Positions 1 to 9,567 of a stretch of 64,000 nt of DNA are shown here, one piece after another. The DNA is taken from NCBI GenBank assembly GCA_005776885.1, contig SXOD01000011.1, positions 49,552 to 113,551 of the forward strand, written 5' to 3'. The notes below the pieces were generated by a model, which was not told the origin of the DNA, did no database searches, and saw only the letters and a list, made by a program, of their open reading frames with translations. This DNA comes from Planctomycetia bacterium (GTDB taxonomy: Bacteria > Planctomycetota > Phycisphaerae > Phycisphaerales > SM1A02). Position numbers and translations under genes: made by a program. How positions within the stretch are numbered: position 1 is the stretch's first letter; every line of letters begins with the position of its first letter.

Positions 1-918
1 GGCCTCCATGGACTTGATGGTCCGGAGCAGTCCCTGCGCCGCCGCGTCGTCAGCGTGCTCGAACTTCCCGGCGAGCACGACGCTTCCGCTGGGCTTGCTC
101 CGCACGTGGATGTCTGGAACCGCCGGGAACCGCTCGCGATACTGCGCCGCGACGGCATCCGCAGTGGGTCGATTTCCATCGCCGCTGAAGGTCGCCAGCA
201 CCACGCCCCAGACCTTGGCGTCGGACGCGGCTCGATTCAGGTCGGTGGTCGACGATGCAGCCACGGCTGGCTTGGTTTGCACCGCACCCGCCACCGCACC
301 GGCACCCGCCCCCGCGCCCGCCCCTGCACCCGCATCTGGACCAGGCGACTCGAGTTCGAGGCTTGAATCGACCCCTTGCCGTTCCGAACTCAACGTCGGC
401 GCCGGGAGTGGAGGCAATCGATCTGCCGCCTTGGCAACCTGTGCCTCTTGGTCTTTCTGGAACTTGCTCTTGGGGAACGAGTTAGGATTAGTCTCGCCCG
501 CCGTGCCTTTCCCTGCAGCACCGCCAGCACCCGCCGAACCAGCCGCAAGTCGCATTGGCTTGGGGCCGGTGTAGGGAACGTCTTCGTCAGTGATGTGCTG
601 GCGTCCGGAGGCAGCGCCATCAACCCCGCCTGCGGAGGGAGTTGTCAAGGTGTCGCCTGCCGCGGCCGTCGACCTCGAAAATCCCTCTGCCTTGGGAAGT
701 TCCACCTTGAGGGCGCTCTGCCTTGCCGACCTGGAGTTGGTGGCCCCCGGGGAGGTGTCCACCAGTGCCCAATCGGGATCCGCCAGGTTGGAAGTAACAC
801 GCGCCGGAGCTCGCGTGGCTTGCTGCGCCGAGTCGCATCCACCGCCGCACACCGCCAGCGTGGCGAGCGTTGCCGACGAAGTGGCGATCTGACTCAAAAA
901 ACAGCGGGTGGCGGCCAT
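1..918 (-). CDS. putative lipoprotein, 3' part beyond the window
   Basis: A minus-strand reading frame stays open for 306 codons from an ATG at 916-918 and leaves the window at base 1, so the C-terminus is missing. The N-terminus has a short basic start and a hydrophobic stretch ending in GGGC near residue 33, consistent with a lipoprotein or secreted signal. A long low-complexity section follows (Ala, Gly, Pro, Ser, with an AG dipeptide run near residues 200-215). The last ~75 visible residues look globular (WGVVLATFSGD...VVLAGKFEHADDAAAQGLL) and resemble the small alpha/beta SPOR-like modules of envelope proteins, though this is only an impression. It is divergent from the FlgM-like gene. 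No function is assigned. Confidence 0.7.
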   Translation of the reverse strand, partial: MAATRCFLSQIATSSATLATLAVCGGGCDSAQQATRAPARVTSNLADPDWALVDTSPGATNSRSARQSALKVELPKAEGFSRSTAAAGDTLTTPSAGGVDGAASGRQHITDEDVPYTGPKPMRLAAGSAGAGGAAGKGTAGETNPNSFPKSKFQKDQEAQVAKAADRLPPLPAPTLSSERQGVDSSLELESPGPDAGAGAGAGAGAGAVAGAVQTKPAVAASSTTDLNRAASDAKVWGVVLATFSGDGNRPTADAVAAQYRERFPAVPDIHVRSKPSGSVVLAGKFEHADDAAAQGLLRTIKSMEA

Positions 919-1216
919 CGAACCCGGTCATTCTCGCCGCTTCCGCCGACTCCCACAAGCGGGGACGGCGTTCCAACCGGAGGTGGCGATGCCAGGCCAT
1001 CCACAGGCCAAAAAACACTGGGGAAAGTGTGTGGAAAGTGCTCAAGATCGACGCCCATATTCGACGATGAAACCCTTTGCCCCCGACCACAACTCCATGT
1101 GGATCAGGGGCACCGAACCACCACCCTTGGCGTCCGACAGCCAATCCGACCCCGTCCAACGCGTGACGGGGCTGATGCCTGCCCGGGACGCGAGGGAACG
1201 AACTGAGGAAACTGGA

Positions 1217-1546
1217 ATGTCGCAGGTCTTCGAGCAAGTCTCCCAGCAAGTCTTCCACCAGGTCTTGGATTCGATGCAAGCATTGACCGATAGAGTTGGC
1301 AGTAGCAGGATGACTGATCGAAGTCGCGAGCGTGACGAGCCGACTACCGGCGCCCCGGGCGACGGCGGTCATCGCTCCATCGATCCCATCGCCGCTCGAC
1401 TGGACGCGATCAAGAACATGCCCGACGTGCGGCTGGATCGCATCGAGGCGATGAAGCGCGCGATCGCCGATGGCGAGTTTGACACGCCCGAGCGGCTGAA
1501 CGCCGCGATTCGACGCATGCTCGACGACCTGCATCGCGGCGAGTGA
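1217..1546 (+). CDS. FlgM-like anti-sigma-28 factor family protein
   Basis: A 109-residue protein whose C-terminal ~45 residues (VRLDRIEAMKRAIADGEFD then INAAIRRML-like spacing) match the helical C-terminal pattern of FlgM, which binds and inhibits the flagellar sigma factor FliA. The rest is polar and looks disordered, as in FlgM. The start at 1217 is preceded by GAGGA about seven bases upstream. A later ATG at 1310 would give 78 residues and cannot be excluded; the frame is also open upstream to about 908. No other flagellar gene lies in the window, so a role in flagellar control is inferred only from the domain. It ends 31 bases before the beta-CASP gene. Confidence 0.6.
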   Translation: MSQVFEQVSQQVFHQVLDSMQALTDRVGSSRMTDRSRERDEPTTGAPGDGGHRSIDPIAARLDAIKNMPDVRLDRIEAMKRAIADGEFDTPERLNAAIRRMLDDLHRGE

Positions 1547-1577
1547 GCCCCCACCACAACTCGCCTACTCTTCGGGG

Positions 1578-3401
1578 ATGCGCCTTCGGATGATTGTCGT
1601 GTCGTTGATGGTCGCACTCGCGCCCGTGTGGCTCGGCGCGCGCGCCACACCCGTCGACGAACCATCCATCACCGTCCACGGCGCCGCCGGCCAGGTCTCC
1701 GGGTCCAACTCGATCCTTGAGATCGGTGGGAAGAAGTGGGTCATCGATTGCGGCACCTTCATGCCGGAAGTGGGCGACACCGCCGCCGCGCGCGAAGCGT
1801 GGGCCAACACGAACTCCTCCACCGTTCCCGAGGATGAGCTGGACGCAGACGGCGTCTTCCTCACGCACGCGCACATCGACCACATCGGTCGAGTGCCGCT
1901 CTTGGTGCGCGAGGGGTATCGCGGACCGATCTACGCCACGGAGGGAACGATCCAGCTGGCCGCGCCGATGCTCCTGAGCAACGCGCGCTACGACGAGGCC
2001 AGCAAGCGCAACTGGATGTGGTCCAGTTCAGCCGCTTCGGCGGGCAAGAACTACATCACCGGGCACTGGATGGCTGGATGCCAGTCGGCCAACAGCATCA
2101 GCCCGAAGAACGCGACCACATTCACGGGGACCGTCACGGAACTGACTGAGCAGATCAGCCGAGGGGGCCCGCGGAAATCGGTCTCCCCCTGCCGCGCGTG
2201 CGCGGAACTGGAAGTGGCCGGCGTCATCAAGCAGATGAAGGCGGTGAAGGAGGGGAAGTCGTTCACCCTCCCTGGCGGGATGACGGCCACGCCGTACAGC
2301 GCGGGCCACATTCCGGGTTCGTGCTCCTGGCTCCTTGAGACGAAGGCGAAGAAGGGAAAGAAGGGAAAGCGCGGAGCACCAGACGAGGTTGACACTCCCG
2401 CTATCCGCATCCTGTTTTCAGGCGACCTTGGTTGGGATGGCTCCACGCTCATCGAGGGACCCGAGCCGGCTCCGCCCGTCGATGTGGTGCTCATCGAGAC
2501 CACCTATGGATGCTCCAATCGAACGAAGCCAGTTGACGAAGGCATGGCCGAGTTTCGCAAGGCCGTGTCCGACACGATCGCCGAAGGCGGCATCGCCTGG
2601 ATTCCATCGTTCGCATTGGATCGAACGCAGAAGGTGCTCCACCAACTGAGGATCGCCCAGCGCGAGGGGCTCATCAGGGAGAATGTCCCGATCTTCGTGC
2701 CGTCGCCGTCGGCGCGCGCCGTCACGGAGGTGTACGAGCGCAACAGCAAGAAGGGTTGGTTCCGCGATCTGTGGGCGAAGGACAAGACCAACCTCCGGCC
2801 GCCCGGGTACGAGGACTCAGAGGAAGCGTTCGATGACTGGATGACCAGGCAATCGCCGGCGATCCTCGTCTCCACCGGTGGATTGCTGGATGTCGCGTTC
2901 GGCGGCGGTTCGATGCGACCGCTCTTGGACAACCCCAAGGTCACCGTGTTCCTCGTCGGCTACCAGGACCCCTTTTCCCCGGGCGGGCAGATGGCGGATT
3001 CCGTCACCAAGGGCGAGTCCACCGCAGGCAAGACCATTCGCACGCCCGACGGCAAGACGGTGGACATCAAGGTGCAGACCAAGCGCCTGGGCGGCTTCTC
3101 CGCGCACGGCCGCGCCAACGAAATCGATGCCTGGCTGGCCAACCAGGACAAGGAGACCTGCCGAGTCTTGCTGGTGCACGGTGAGTCGCAGGCACTCAAG
3201 GACCGACAAAAGTGCCTGGAAGACCAAGGCTGGAAGCATGTGATGGTGCCGGAGCGGGCAAAACCGGTCGAGTTGGTGCCGCAGTCGAAGACATCCGCCG
3301 CGGCGGCGGCGGCGCCCGCCACCGCATCGGCGGGAGCAGACGGCGTCGGGACGCCCCGCGCGCTTGGCTCCGATGATTGTGTGCAGCAGCGCTGGCGCTG
3401 A
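1578..3401 (+). CDS. exported MBL-fold / beta-CASP metallohydrolase
   Basis: A 607-residue metallo-beta-lactamase-fold protein with the beta-CASP arrangement found in RNA- and DNA-processing nucleases. The zinc motif HAHIDH is at residues 97-102, a further ligand region GDLGWDG lies in the middle, an ETTYG strand follows, and the C-terminal beta-CASP motifs appear as FSAHGRANEIDAW and LVHGES. The N-terminus (MRLRMIVVSLMVALAPVWLGARA) is a convincing Sec signal peptide with a cleavage site near residue 23, unusual because beta-CASP enzymes are normally cytoplasmic. A Lys/Gly-rich insert (KAKKGKKGKRG) is near residue 258, and a ~65-residue insert follows the first zinc motif. The C-terminal ~40 residues are Ala-rich. 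It converges on the ATPase gene six bases away. Substrate unknown. Confidence 0.85.
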   Translation: MRLRMIVVSLMVALAPVWLGARATPVDEPSITVHGAAGQVSGSNSILEIGGKKWVIDCGTFMPEVGDTAAAREAWANTNSSTVPEDELDADGVFLTHAHIDHIGRVPLLVREGYRGPIYATEGTIQLAAPMLLSNARYDEASKRNWMWSSSAASAGKNYITGHWMAGCQSANSISPKNATTFTGTVTELTEQISRGGPRKSVSPCRACAELEVAGVIKQMKAVKEGKSFTLPGGMTATPYSAGHIPGSCSWLLETKAKKGKKGKRGAPDEVDTPAIRILFSGDLGWDGSTLIEGPEPAPPVDVVLIETTYGCSNRTKPVDEGMAEFRKAVSDTIAEGGIAWIPSFALDRTQKVLHQLRIAQREGLIRENVPIFVPSPSARAVTEVYERNSKKGWFRDLWAKDKTNLRPPGYEDSEEAFDDWMTRQSPAILVSTGGLLDVAFGGGSMRPLLDNPKVTVFLVGYQDPFSPGGQMADSVTKGESTAGKTIRTPDGKTVDIKVQTKRLGGFSAHGRANEIDAWLANQDKETCRVLLVHGESQALKDRQKCLEDQGWKHVMVPERAKPVELVPQSKTSAAAAAAPATASAGADGVGTPRALGSDDCVQQRWR

Positions 3402-3407
3402 AGTCCC

Positions 3408-4625
3408 CTACCCTCCCACCCACCGATCCACGGGGTGCGAGAGGAACTCCTCCACCGAGATCCCATCGCCGCCAACCAGCAGCTGTCGATGCACCTTGTG
3501 ACGCTGGGAGAAGAGCGTTGTGCCCGTGTGCGGACGGTGTGTTGGGTATGCCCGACCGCTCTTCACTTCGATCGCCGTGACGCGGCGCCCCTGCCGGACC
3601 ACGAAGTCCACCTCCGCATCGCCTTCGCGCCAGTAGTACAACTCGCAGACACCGGAGGCCGCCGCGTTGGCGAGGTGGGCACCCACCGCCGACTCCACAA
3701 GGTGGCCCCAGTGTTCCGGGTCGGTGCGCGCCTCGCCTGGAGCCAAACCCGTCGTGGCGCTCATGAGCGCGGTGTTGAGGACCTGCAACTTTGGAATGGA
3801 CCCTCGGACGCGGATGTTGTTGCCCGCGAACTTCTGCAGTCCTCGTACAAGCCCTGCAGCCGACAGCAGGTCAAGGTAGTGCGCGAGAGTCGTGGTGTTT
3901 CCCGCATCCTGGAGTTGGCCAAGCATCTTGGTGTACGAAAGCACCTGACCCGATGAGTGGCATGCGAGTTCGAAAAGGCGGCGCAGCAACGCGGGCTTGT
4001 CCACGCGCGTCAGCATCAAGACGTCCTTGGAAATGGATGGTTCGATGAGGCTCTCGCGCACATAACTCATCCATCGTGCGTCGTCGTGCACCAGCGCCGC
4101 GGCACCGGGATATCCACCGTGGACAATGAATTGATCCAATGGCCATCCGAACGCCTCGCGCATCTCCGTAAACGACCAGTGCGGGAGACGGATCACCTCG
4201 AACCGTCCCGCCAAGCTCTCGGTGAGACCGGACTGAATGAGAAGTGGCGCTGACCCGAGGACCGCGACCCGGAGCGGGCGCTTCGCACGGGAGTCTTCGT
4301 CCCACAGGCGCTTGACTGACTCAGACCAATCGGGGATCTTTTGGATCTCATCGATCACGAGCAGGCTTCCATCGGCGTGAGACCTCGCTTCGATTCGCGC
4401 CGCATCCCACTGCTGGGCGATCCATGAGGACCCCAGTGACTGTGGGTCGTCGGCGCTGGCGTACCGCACTGGATACGGCAGGGAATCCGTGACCTGCTGC
4501 ACCATCGTGGACTTGCCTACCTGTCGTGGCCCGGCCACCACCTGCACATGCCGACGCGGCTCTTCCAACCGCTGCCGCAAGACCGCGGCCTGTGCCCGGA
4601 TGAACTGGGGTCTTTGTTTATTCAT
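3408..4625 (-). CDS. AAA ATPase with C-terminal DUF4143
   Basis: A 405-residue protein of the widespread ATP-binding family with an N-terminal AAA module and a C-terminal DUF4143 nuclease-like domain. Walker A is GPRQVGKST near residues 32-40, Walker B is LLVIDEIQKIPDW near 88-100, and a sensor-type segment VLGSAPLLIQ follows. The C-terminal part carries the DUF4143 pattern ELYYWREGDAEVDFVV...AIEVKSG, which resembles the D...ExK core of restriction-type nucleases. Such genes are often solitary and sporadically distributed; their role is uncertain (toxin-antitoxin-like or defence roles have been suggested). It is divergent from the amidohydrolase operon, with 125 bases between the starts. Confidence 0.85.
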   Translation of the reverse strand: MNKQRPQFIRAQAAVLRQRLEEPRRHVQVVAGPRQVGKSTMVQQVTDSLPYPVRYASADDPQSLGSSWIAQQWDAARIEARSHADGSLLVIDEIQKIPDWSESVKRLWDEDSRAKRPLRVAVLGSAPLLIQSGLTESLAGRFEVIRLPHWSFTEMREAFGWPLDQFIVHGGYPGAAALVHDDARWMSYVRESLIEPSISKDVLMLTRVDKPALLRRLFELACHSSGQVLSYTKMLGQLQDAGNTTTLAHYLDLLSAAGLVRGLQKFAGNNIRVRGSIPKLQVLNTALMSATTGLAPGEARTDPEHWGHLVESAVGAHLANAAASGVCELYYWREGDAEVDFVVRQGRRVTAIEVKSGRAYPTHRPHTGTTLFSQRHKVHRQLLVGGDGISVEEFLSHPVDRWVGG

Positions 4626-4750
4626 TGTCGTGAGTAATCGTACTCAATATGTTGCGTAAAACAAGACCGTGCACCAGAATCGGCTTTGCGGGTCCAAGTT
4701 CGGGCATTCCGGCTGTGAGTTCCACCCCCCACCCCTCCTACACTGGGCGG

Positions 4751-7700
4751 ATGCATCCGACCAATCTGGCCGCGTGGGCGGTGGTTTTCGCCCTGTCTGG
4801 CGCGCTCCTCGCCCCCCGCGCGCTGGCCACACCCGCTCCCGCCTCCCCCCAAGACCTGAACGCCGCCGCCCGCAACCAGCAGAACGGGATGCGCGAAGCC
4901 GACATCCGCTGGGATGCGCTCACCAACGCGCGGGTGGTCGTGCGTCCGGGCCAGGTGATCGAGAACGCCACCGTCATCCTGCGTGACGGATGGGTCGACG
5001 CCGTCGGCGTTGGACTGCCCGTCCCCACCGGCGCCCGCGTCCACGACCTCGCCGGCAAGACCATCTACGCCGGCTTCATCGACCTCAACATTCCAGTCAA
5101 CACGGCCACGATTGCGGCGCAAGCGGCCTCGGCTCGTGATGGCCACTGGAATCCTCGCGTCACCCCGCAAGTGGATGCCGCGCTCGCGTCGATCGACGCT
5201 GGCGTCGCGGGCGAACTCCGCTCGCTTGGGTTCACAGCCGCCGTCGCCCGGCCCAACGCCGGCATCTTCCGCGGTGAGTCGCGCGTGCAGCTCCTGGAGT
5301 CGGGTGCCTCGCCGGGTGGCACGCCGTTCGCATTCACGACGATCGACCGCGATGTCGGGCAGGGCATCTCCCTTGAGCGCGGCGAGTTTGACTGGGATGC
5401 CCCCAACGCGGACGCTCGCATGCGCAGCGTCACCTTCCCCGGGTCACAGATGGGCGCGATTGCCCTCGTGCGGCAGACACTGAGCGATGCCGCGTGGGCC
5501 ACGCAGGCCAAGCAGGTGTGGGACTCCGCACCATCGGGCGACACCCCACCCAATGTGGACATGGCGCTTCTCGCACTTCAACCACTTCTCGCCGGCGACG
5601 AGCGCGCGTGGCTCCAGCCGCAGGACGAACAGCAACTCCTCCGGCTGGCACGGTGCACCAACGAGGCGGGCATCAAGGCGGCCGCGCTTGGGACGGGCAT
5701 GGAGTTCAAGCGGTTGGACGATGTCGCCGCCACTCGGATGGACATCGTCGTCCCGGTGGCCTTCCCAAAGGCGCCGGAGGTTGCGGACCCGCGACTCGCC
5801 GAGCAGATCCCGCTCTCGGCACTCAAGGAGTGGGCGATTGCACCGGCGAATCCGGCGCTCCTCGCGACTCGCCTTGGCGCGCAGGGCAATCGAATCGCGC
5901 TCACCACCAACGGACTGGAGTCGCGCAACCAGTTCCCCGAGCGGGTTCGGCAAGCGCAAGAAGCGGGACTCACGGCGGATCAAGTCCTCGCCGCACTCAC
6001 CACCGATGCTGCCGCGATGGCTGGTGTCGCGGACCTCATGGGCACCGTGGAACCTGGACGCATGGCCAACCTGGTCGTCGTCGAGGGTGGCCCGCTGTTT
6101 GGCACCGACACGAAGGTGGTCGATGTCTGGATTGCGGGTCGACGCACCGAGGTCACCAAGGCCCCCGCGCTCACGATGGATGGCGCGTGCACGCTGGCGA
6201 TGGAAGGCCAGGATGGAACGGTGCGCGATGTCACGATCGACGCCCGCAAGGAATCGATCACCGTGCTTGAGCCGCAGGTCGATGAGCAGGGCAACGCGAA
6301 GGACCCAAAGCAGCACGCCGCTTCCGAAGTCAAGGTGACGGCACCGCGCCTCACCTTCAAGATCGCGCCCGAGGCGCTTGGTCTCATCAAGGTGGAAGGC
6401 CAGCCGTGGGGAGCCGTGCGGTGCGCGGCCATCGTCGATGGCAACACGATGCATGTCCAGGCCACCACGCTCACGGGCGAGGTGGTCGGGTTCACGATTT
6501 CGCCCAAGCAGGTTGCAGAAGCGCCCATGGGAGTGGTGCCGGCGACGGCGATCGCCGTGGCGGCAGCCGCACCAGCTACGACCGACGCCGCAACACCCAC
6601 CGACAAGCCGGCCAAGAAACTCCTCGCCGTGGACCCGGTGACCGTGCCAATCACCACGCCGCTTGGCGTGCGCGGCCTGGACACGCCCCCCGAGCAGGAG
6701 ACGGTCGTCTTCGCCAACGCCACGGTGTGGACCAGCGGTCCGCAAGGCATTCTCTCGCCCGCAAACGTCGTGGTCCACGACGGCAAAGTCGTCGCCGTTG
6801 GCCACGACGCCACCATGCCCGGCGCGCGGGTGATCGACTGCACGGGCAAGCACCTGTCGCCTGGCATGATCGATTGCCACAGCCACACCGGCATCGACGG
6901 CGGCGTCAACGAGTTCACGCAGGCGTGCACCGCCGAGGTTCGCATTGGCGATGTCATCGACCCCGATGACATCAACTGGTATTGGCAGCTGGCCGGCGGA
7001 CTCACCGCCGCCAACCAGCTCCACGGCAGCGCCAACCCGATGGGCGGCCAGAACTCCGTCGTGAAGGCGCGGTGGGGCGAGGGTGCCGACGACTTCCCTG
7101 CCACCGGATTCAAGCCCGGCATGAAATGGGCGCTTGGCGAGAATGTGGTGGGGCCATCGGGTCGATACCCCGACACCCGCATGGGGGTGGAGGCGTACCT
7201 GCGTGATCGACTGACCGCCGCTTCGCAATACCGCGCCGCGATGGAAGAGTGGGATCGCAACAAGGGTGTTCGGCAGGGCGGAGAAGTCGCGCCGCGTCGA
7301 GACCTGGAACTTGAGGCGTTGTCGCAGATCGTGGCGGGCGAGCGAATCGTCCACTGCCACTCGTATCGGCAAGATGAAATCCTGATGCTCCTGCGACTTG
7401 CCGAAGACTTTGGCTTCCGCATCGGCACCCTGCAACATGTCCTGGAGGGCTACAAAGTCGCGGAGCTCATTGCCGCACACGGCGCGGGGGCCTCGTGCTT
7501 CACCGATTGGTGGGCTTACAAGATGGAAGTGATGGACGCGATCCCCTACGCCGGCGCCATCATGCACGACCAGGGCGTGGTCGTCTCCTTCAACAGCGAT
7601 TCCGACGAGTTGGCTCGACGGCTCAACCTGGAATGCGCCAAGGCGGTCCGCTACGGCGGGCTGGCACCGGGCGACGCACTGTGCTTCACCACGATCAACC

Positions 7701-8164
7701 CCGCCAAGCAACTGGGTGTCAGCCAGTTCACCGGCAGCCTGGAGCCCGGCAAGGATGCGGACCTGGTGGTGTGGAGCGGCGACCCGCTTTCCACCTTCAC
7801 CAAGTGCGAGCAGACCTGGATCGACGGCGCCTGCTATTTCAGCCTTGAGAAGGACGCACAGATGCGTGACCGAGACAACGCACTTCGCACCCGCTTGATC
7901 GCTGCCGCCGCCGATGCCGACGGCGCGCGCGGGAGTGGCGGCGATGGTGGGCCTCCCGGCGAGGGTCGACGAGGCCGAGGCGGTCGCGGCCGTCGCGGAC
8001 AGGGAGCTGGTGCGCCGGGCAGTCCAGGCGGTCCCGGAACCGACACCCCGCCCACGCTTCTCTCGCGGATGTGGGAAGAACGAGAGGACGCCGAACTGGA
8101 GCGCTGGCGCGCCGGTGCCAACATCGACCAACTCGCCCCGGCGAACTGTGGGGTGGGTCGATGA
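4751..8164 (+). CDS. secreted tandem amidohydrolase, second domain catalytic
   Basis: A 1137-residue protein with a Sec signal peptide (AAWAVVFALSGALLAPRALA) and two amidohydrolase-superfamily halves. In the first half the usual PGFIDxHxH metal motif reads AGFIDLNIPVN, so both histidines are gone and it is probably non-catalytic. In the second half PGMIDCHSHTGID retains HxH, and later His and Asp ligand regions are seen (IVHCHSYR, LQHVLEGYK, FNSDSDE). Both halves end with the family's closing pattern (GTVEPGRMANLVV; GSLEPGKDADLVV). The C-terminus is Gly/Arg-rich. The start at 4751 begins the signal peptide; an upstream in-frame ATG at 4649 would add an unlikely 34-residue leader. The stop overlaps the next start (ATGA). 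Likely a periplasmic imidazolonepropionase- or dipeptidase-like hydrolase, substrate unknown. Confidence 0.85.
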   Translation: MHPTNLAAWAVVFALSGALLAPRALATPAPASPQDLNAAARNQQNGMREADIRWDALTNARVVVRPGQVIENATVILRDGWVDAVGVGLPVPTGARVHDLAGKTIYAGFIDLNIPVNTATIAAQAASARDGHWNPRVTPQVDAALASIDAGVAGELRSLGFTAAVARPNAGIFRGESRVQLLESGASPGGTPFAFTTIDRDVGQGISLERGEFDWDAPNADARMRSVTFPGSQMGAIALVRQTLSDAAWATQAKQVWDSAPSGDTPPNVDMALLALQPLLAGDERAWLQPQDEQQLLRLARCTNEAGIKAAALGTGMEFKRLDDVAATRMDIVVPVAFPKAPEVADPRLAEQIPLSALKEWAIAPANPALLATRLGAQGNRIALTTNGLESRNQFPERVRQAQEAGLTADQVLAALTTDAAAMAGVADLMGTVEPGRMANLVVVEGGPLFGTDTKVVDVWIAGRRTEVTKAPALTMDGACTLAMEGQDGTVRDVTIDARKESITVLEPQVDEQGNAKDPKQHAASEVKVTAPRLTFKIAPEALGLIKVEGQPWGAVRCAAIVDGNTMHVQATTLTGEVVGFTISPKQVAEAPMGVVPATAIAVAAAAPATTDAATPTDKPAKKLLAVDPVTVPITTPLGVRGLDTPPEQETVVFANATVWTSGPQGILSPANVVVHDGKVVAVGHDATMPGARVIDCTGKHLSPGMIDCHSHTGIDGGVNEFTQACTAEVRIGDVIDPDDINWYWQLAGGLTAANQLHGSANPMGGQNSVVKARWGEGADDFPATGFKPGMKWALGENVVGPSGRYPDTRMGVEAYLRDRLTAASQYRAAMEEWDRNKGVRQGGEVAPRRDLELEALSQIVAGERIVHCHSYRQDEILMLLRLAEDFGFRIGTLQHVLEGYKVAELIAAHGAGASCFTDWWAYKMEVMDAIPYAGAIMHDQGVVVSFNSDSDELARRLNLECAKAVRYGGLAPGDALCFTTINPAKQLGVSQFTGSLEPGKDADLVVWSGDPLSTFTKCEQTWIDGACYFSLEKDAQMRDRDNALRTRLIAAAADADGARGSGGDGGPPGEGRRGRGGRGRRGQGAGAPGSPGGPGTDTPPTLLSRMWEEREDAELERWRAGANIDQLAPANCGVGR

Positions 8165-9555
8165 GTTGCCTCTCACGTGATCCCGGTGCCACGACGATCG
8201 TTCCTCCCCCCTGCTCCCACCGCCTCGCCGCCGCGTGCGCGCTGGTCGCTGGAGCAACCCTCGCCCTCCCCAGCCTGGCCCTCGCGCAAAACCCAACCGC
8301 GGCGCCAAGGCAGGATCAGGGAGTGGCCATCGTTCACGCCACGATCCACCCGATGACACAGGGCGAGCCAACGATCGCCGATGGATTTGCGCTCTTCAGC
8401 GACGGGAAGATTGTCGCCGTCGGTGAGTCGGCCACCATGCCGCAGGTCGATGGCTACGTGATCCAGGACGCCACCGGCCTCCACCTGTATCCCGGCCTCG
8501 TCGCCATCGGCTCACCGATGGGCCTCATCGAGGTGGACCAGGTTCGATCCACGGACGACCGGAGCGAGCTGGGGCAATGGCACCCGGAGACCATCGCCGC
8601 CGTGGCCGTGAATCCTGACTCAGAACTCATCCCCGTGAGCCGGTCCAACGGGATTCTCACCAGCATCTCCTTCCCTGGCGGCGGGACGATCTGCGGACAC
8701 GCCAGTGCGCTCCGGATGGACGGCTGGACCACCGAAGACCTCACGATCAAGCCTCGCACCGGACTGGTCATCAAGTGGCCCGCCACTGAGCCGCTGATGC
8801 GGGTCGGGTTCCGCAATCGAGGCGCCCAGGCCGGCCGATCCGCCGAAACAATCGAGCAGATCGACCAGTTCTTCGACGATGCCAAGTCGTGGGCCGACGC
8901 CCGCGCGGCGGATCCCACGACGGTGATCGATCTTCGATATGACCGCGTGCAGGCCGTCCTCGCGGGCACCGAGCCCGTCATCATCGACGCCTCCAGCGCC
9001 GGCCAGATCGAGAGTGCCGTCCTGTGGGCCTCGAAGCGTGGGTTCAAGGCCATCATCATGGGAGGTTCAGGCGCCGTGGAAGTGGCCGAGCTTCTCAAGC
9101 GCCACGATGTGCCGGTCGTGATCCGTGGCACGCTCGCGCTTCCGCGCCTCCCGGACGAACCGTACGACGCGCCGTTCTCGCTCCCCGCCCGGCTTCGTGA
9201 TGCGGGTGTTCGGTACTGCATCGCGCCGGTGGGCGACTCGCTCGGTGGCGATGCCTCCAACGACCGATGGCTTCCACACAACGCCGGCGTGGCCGTGGCC
9301 CACGGCCTCACGCCCGACCAGGCGATGGCCGCGATCACCCGTGACGCCGCCACGATCATGGGTCTGGGGGAGTCGCTTGGCACGCTGGAGCCCGGCAAGT
9401 CGGCCACGATCATCCTGACGAGCGGCTCGCCGCTGGACATCAGGACTGAAGTGGTCGGGGCGTGGATCGATGGCCGGCGCATCCAGTTGCACAACAATCA
9501 AGACCTCCTTGAGCAGCGCTACCGGGAGAAGTATCGGCAGCTGGCGGAGCCGTAG
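8161..9555 (+). CDS. secreted amidohydrolase-family protein lacking HxH metal motif
   Basis: A 464-residue protein translationally coupled (ATGA) to the upstream tandem amidohydrolase. Residues 1-40 form a Sec signal peptide (LAAACALVAGATLALPSLALAQ). It keeps the amidohydrolase framework: an N-terminal beta-sandwich (IVHATIHPMTQGEP...FALFSDGKIVAVGE), a barrel region, and the closing GTLEPGKSATIIL segment. Where active enzymes have GxxDxHxH this protein reads YPGLVAIGSPMGLIE, with no metal-binding histidines. It is therefore probably a non-catalytic partner that assembles with the product of the preceding gene. A PDZ lipoprotein gene starts 12 bases downstream, so the three may form one envelope complex. 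Confidence 0.8.
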   Translation: MSCLSRDPGATTIVPPPCSHRLAAACALVAGATLALPSLALAQNPTAAPRQDQGVAIVHATIHPMTQGEPTIADGFALFSDGKIVAVGESATMPQVDGYVIQDATGLHLYPGLVAIGSPMGLIEVDQVRSTDDRSELGQWHPETIAAVAVNPDSELIPVSRSNGILTSISFPGGGTICGHASALRMDGWTTEDLTIKPRTGLVIKWPATEPLMRVGFRNRGAQAGRSAETIEQIDQFFDDAKSWADARAADPTTVIDLRYDRVQAVLAGTEPVIIDASSAGQIESAVLWASKRGFKAIIMGGSGAVEVAELLKRHDVPVVIRGTLALPRLPDEPYDAPFSLPARLRDAGVRYCIAPVGDSLGGDASNDRWLPHNAGVAVAHGLTPDQAMAAITRDAATIMGLGESLGTLEPGKSATIILTSGSPLDIRTEVVGAWIDGRRIQLHNNQDLLEQRYREKYRQLAEP

Positions 9556-9567
9556 CATCTGGGCACC

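Noticed and set aside
620..1534. A 304-codon minus-strand frame overlapping the first two genes
   Set aside because: The lipoprotein in another minus frame has a better signal peptide and composition, and the FlgM-like gene explains the right part.
5444..8371. A 975-codon open frame on the minus strand
   Set aside because: It lies opposite the well-supported tandem amidohydrolase, its translation is Arg/Gly/His-rich and motif-free, and long antisense frames are expected in high-GC coding DNA.
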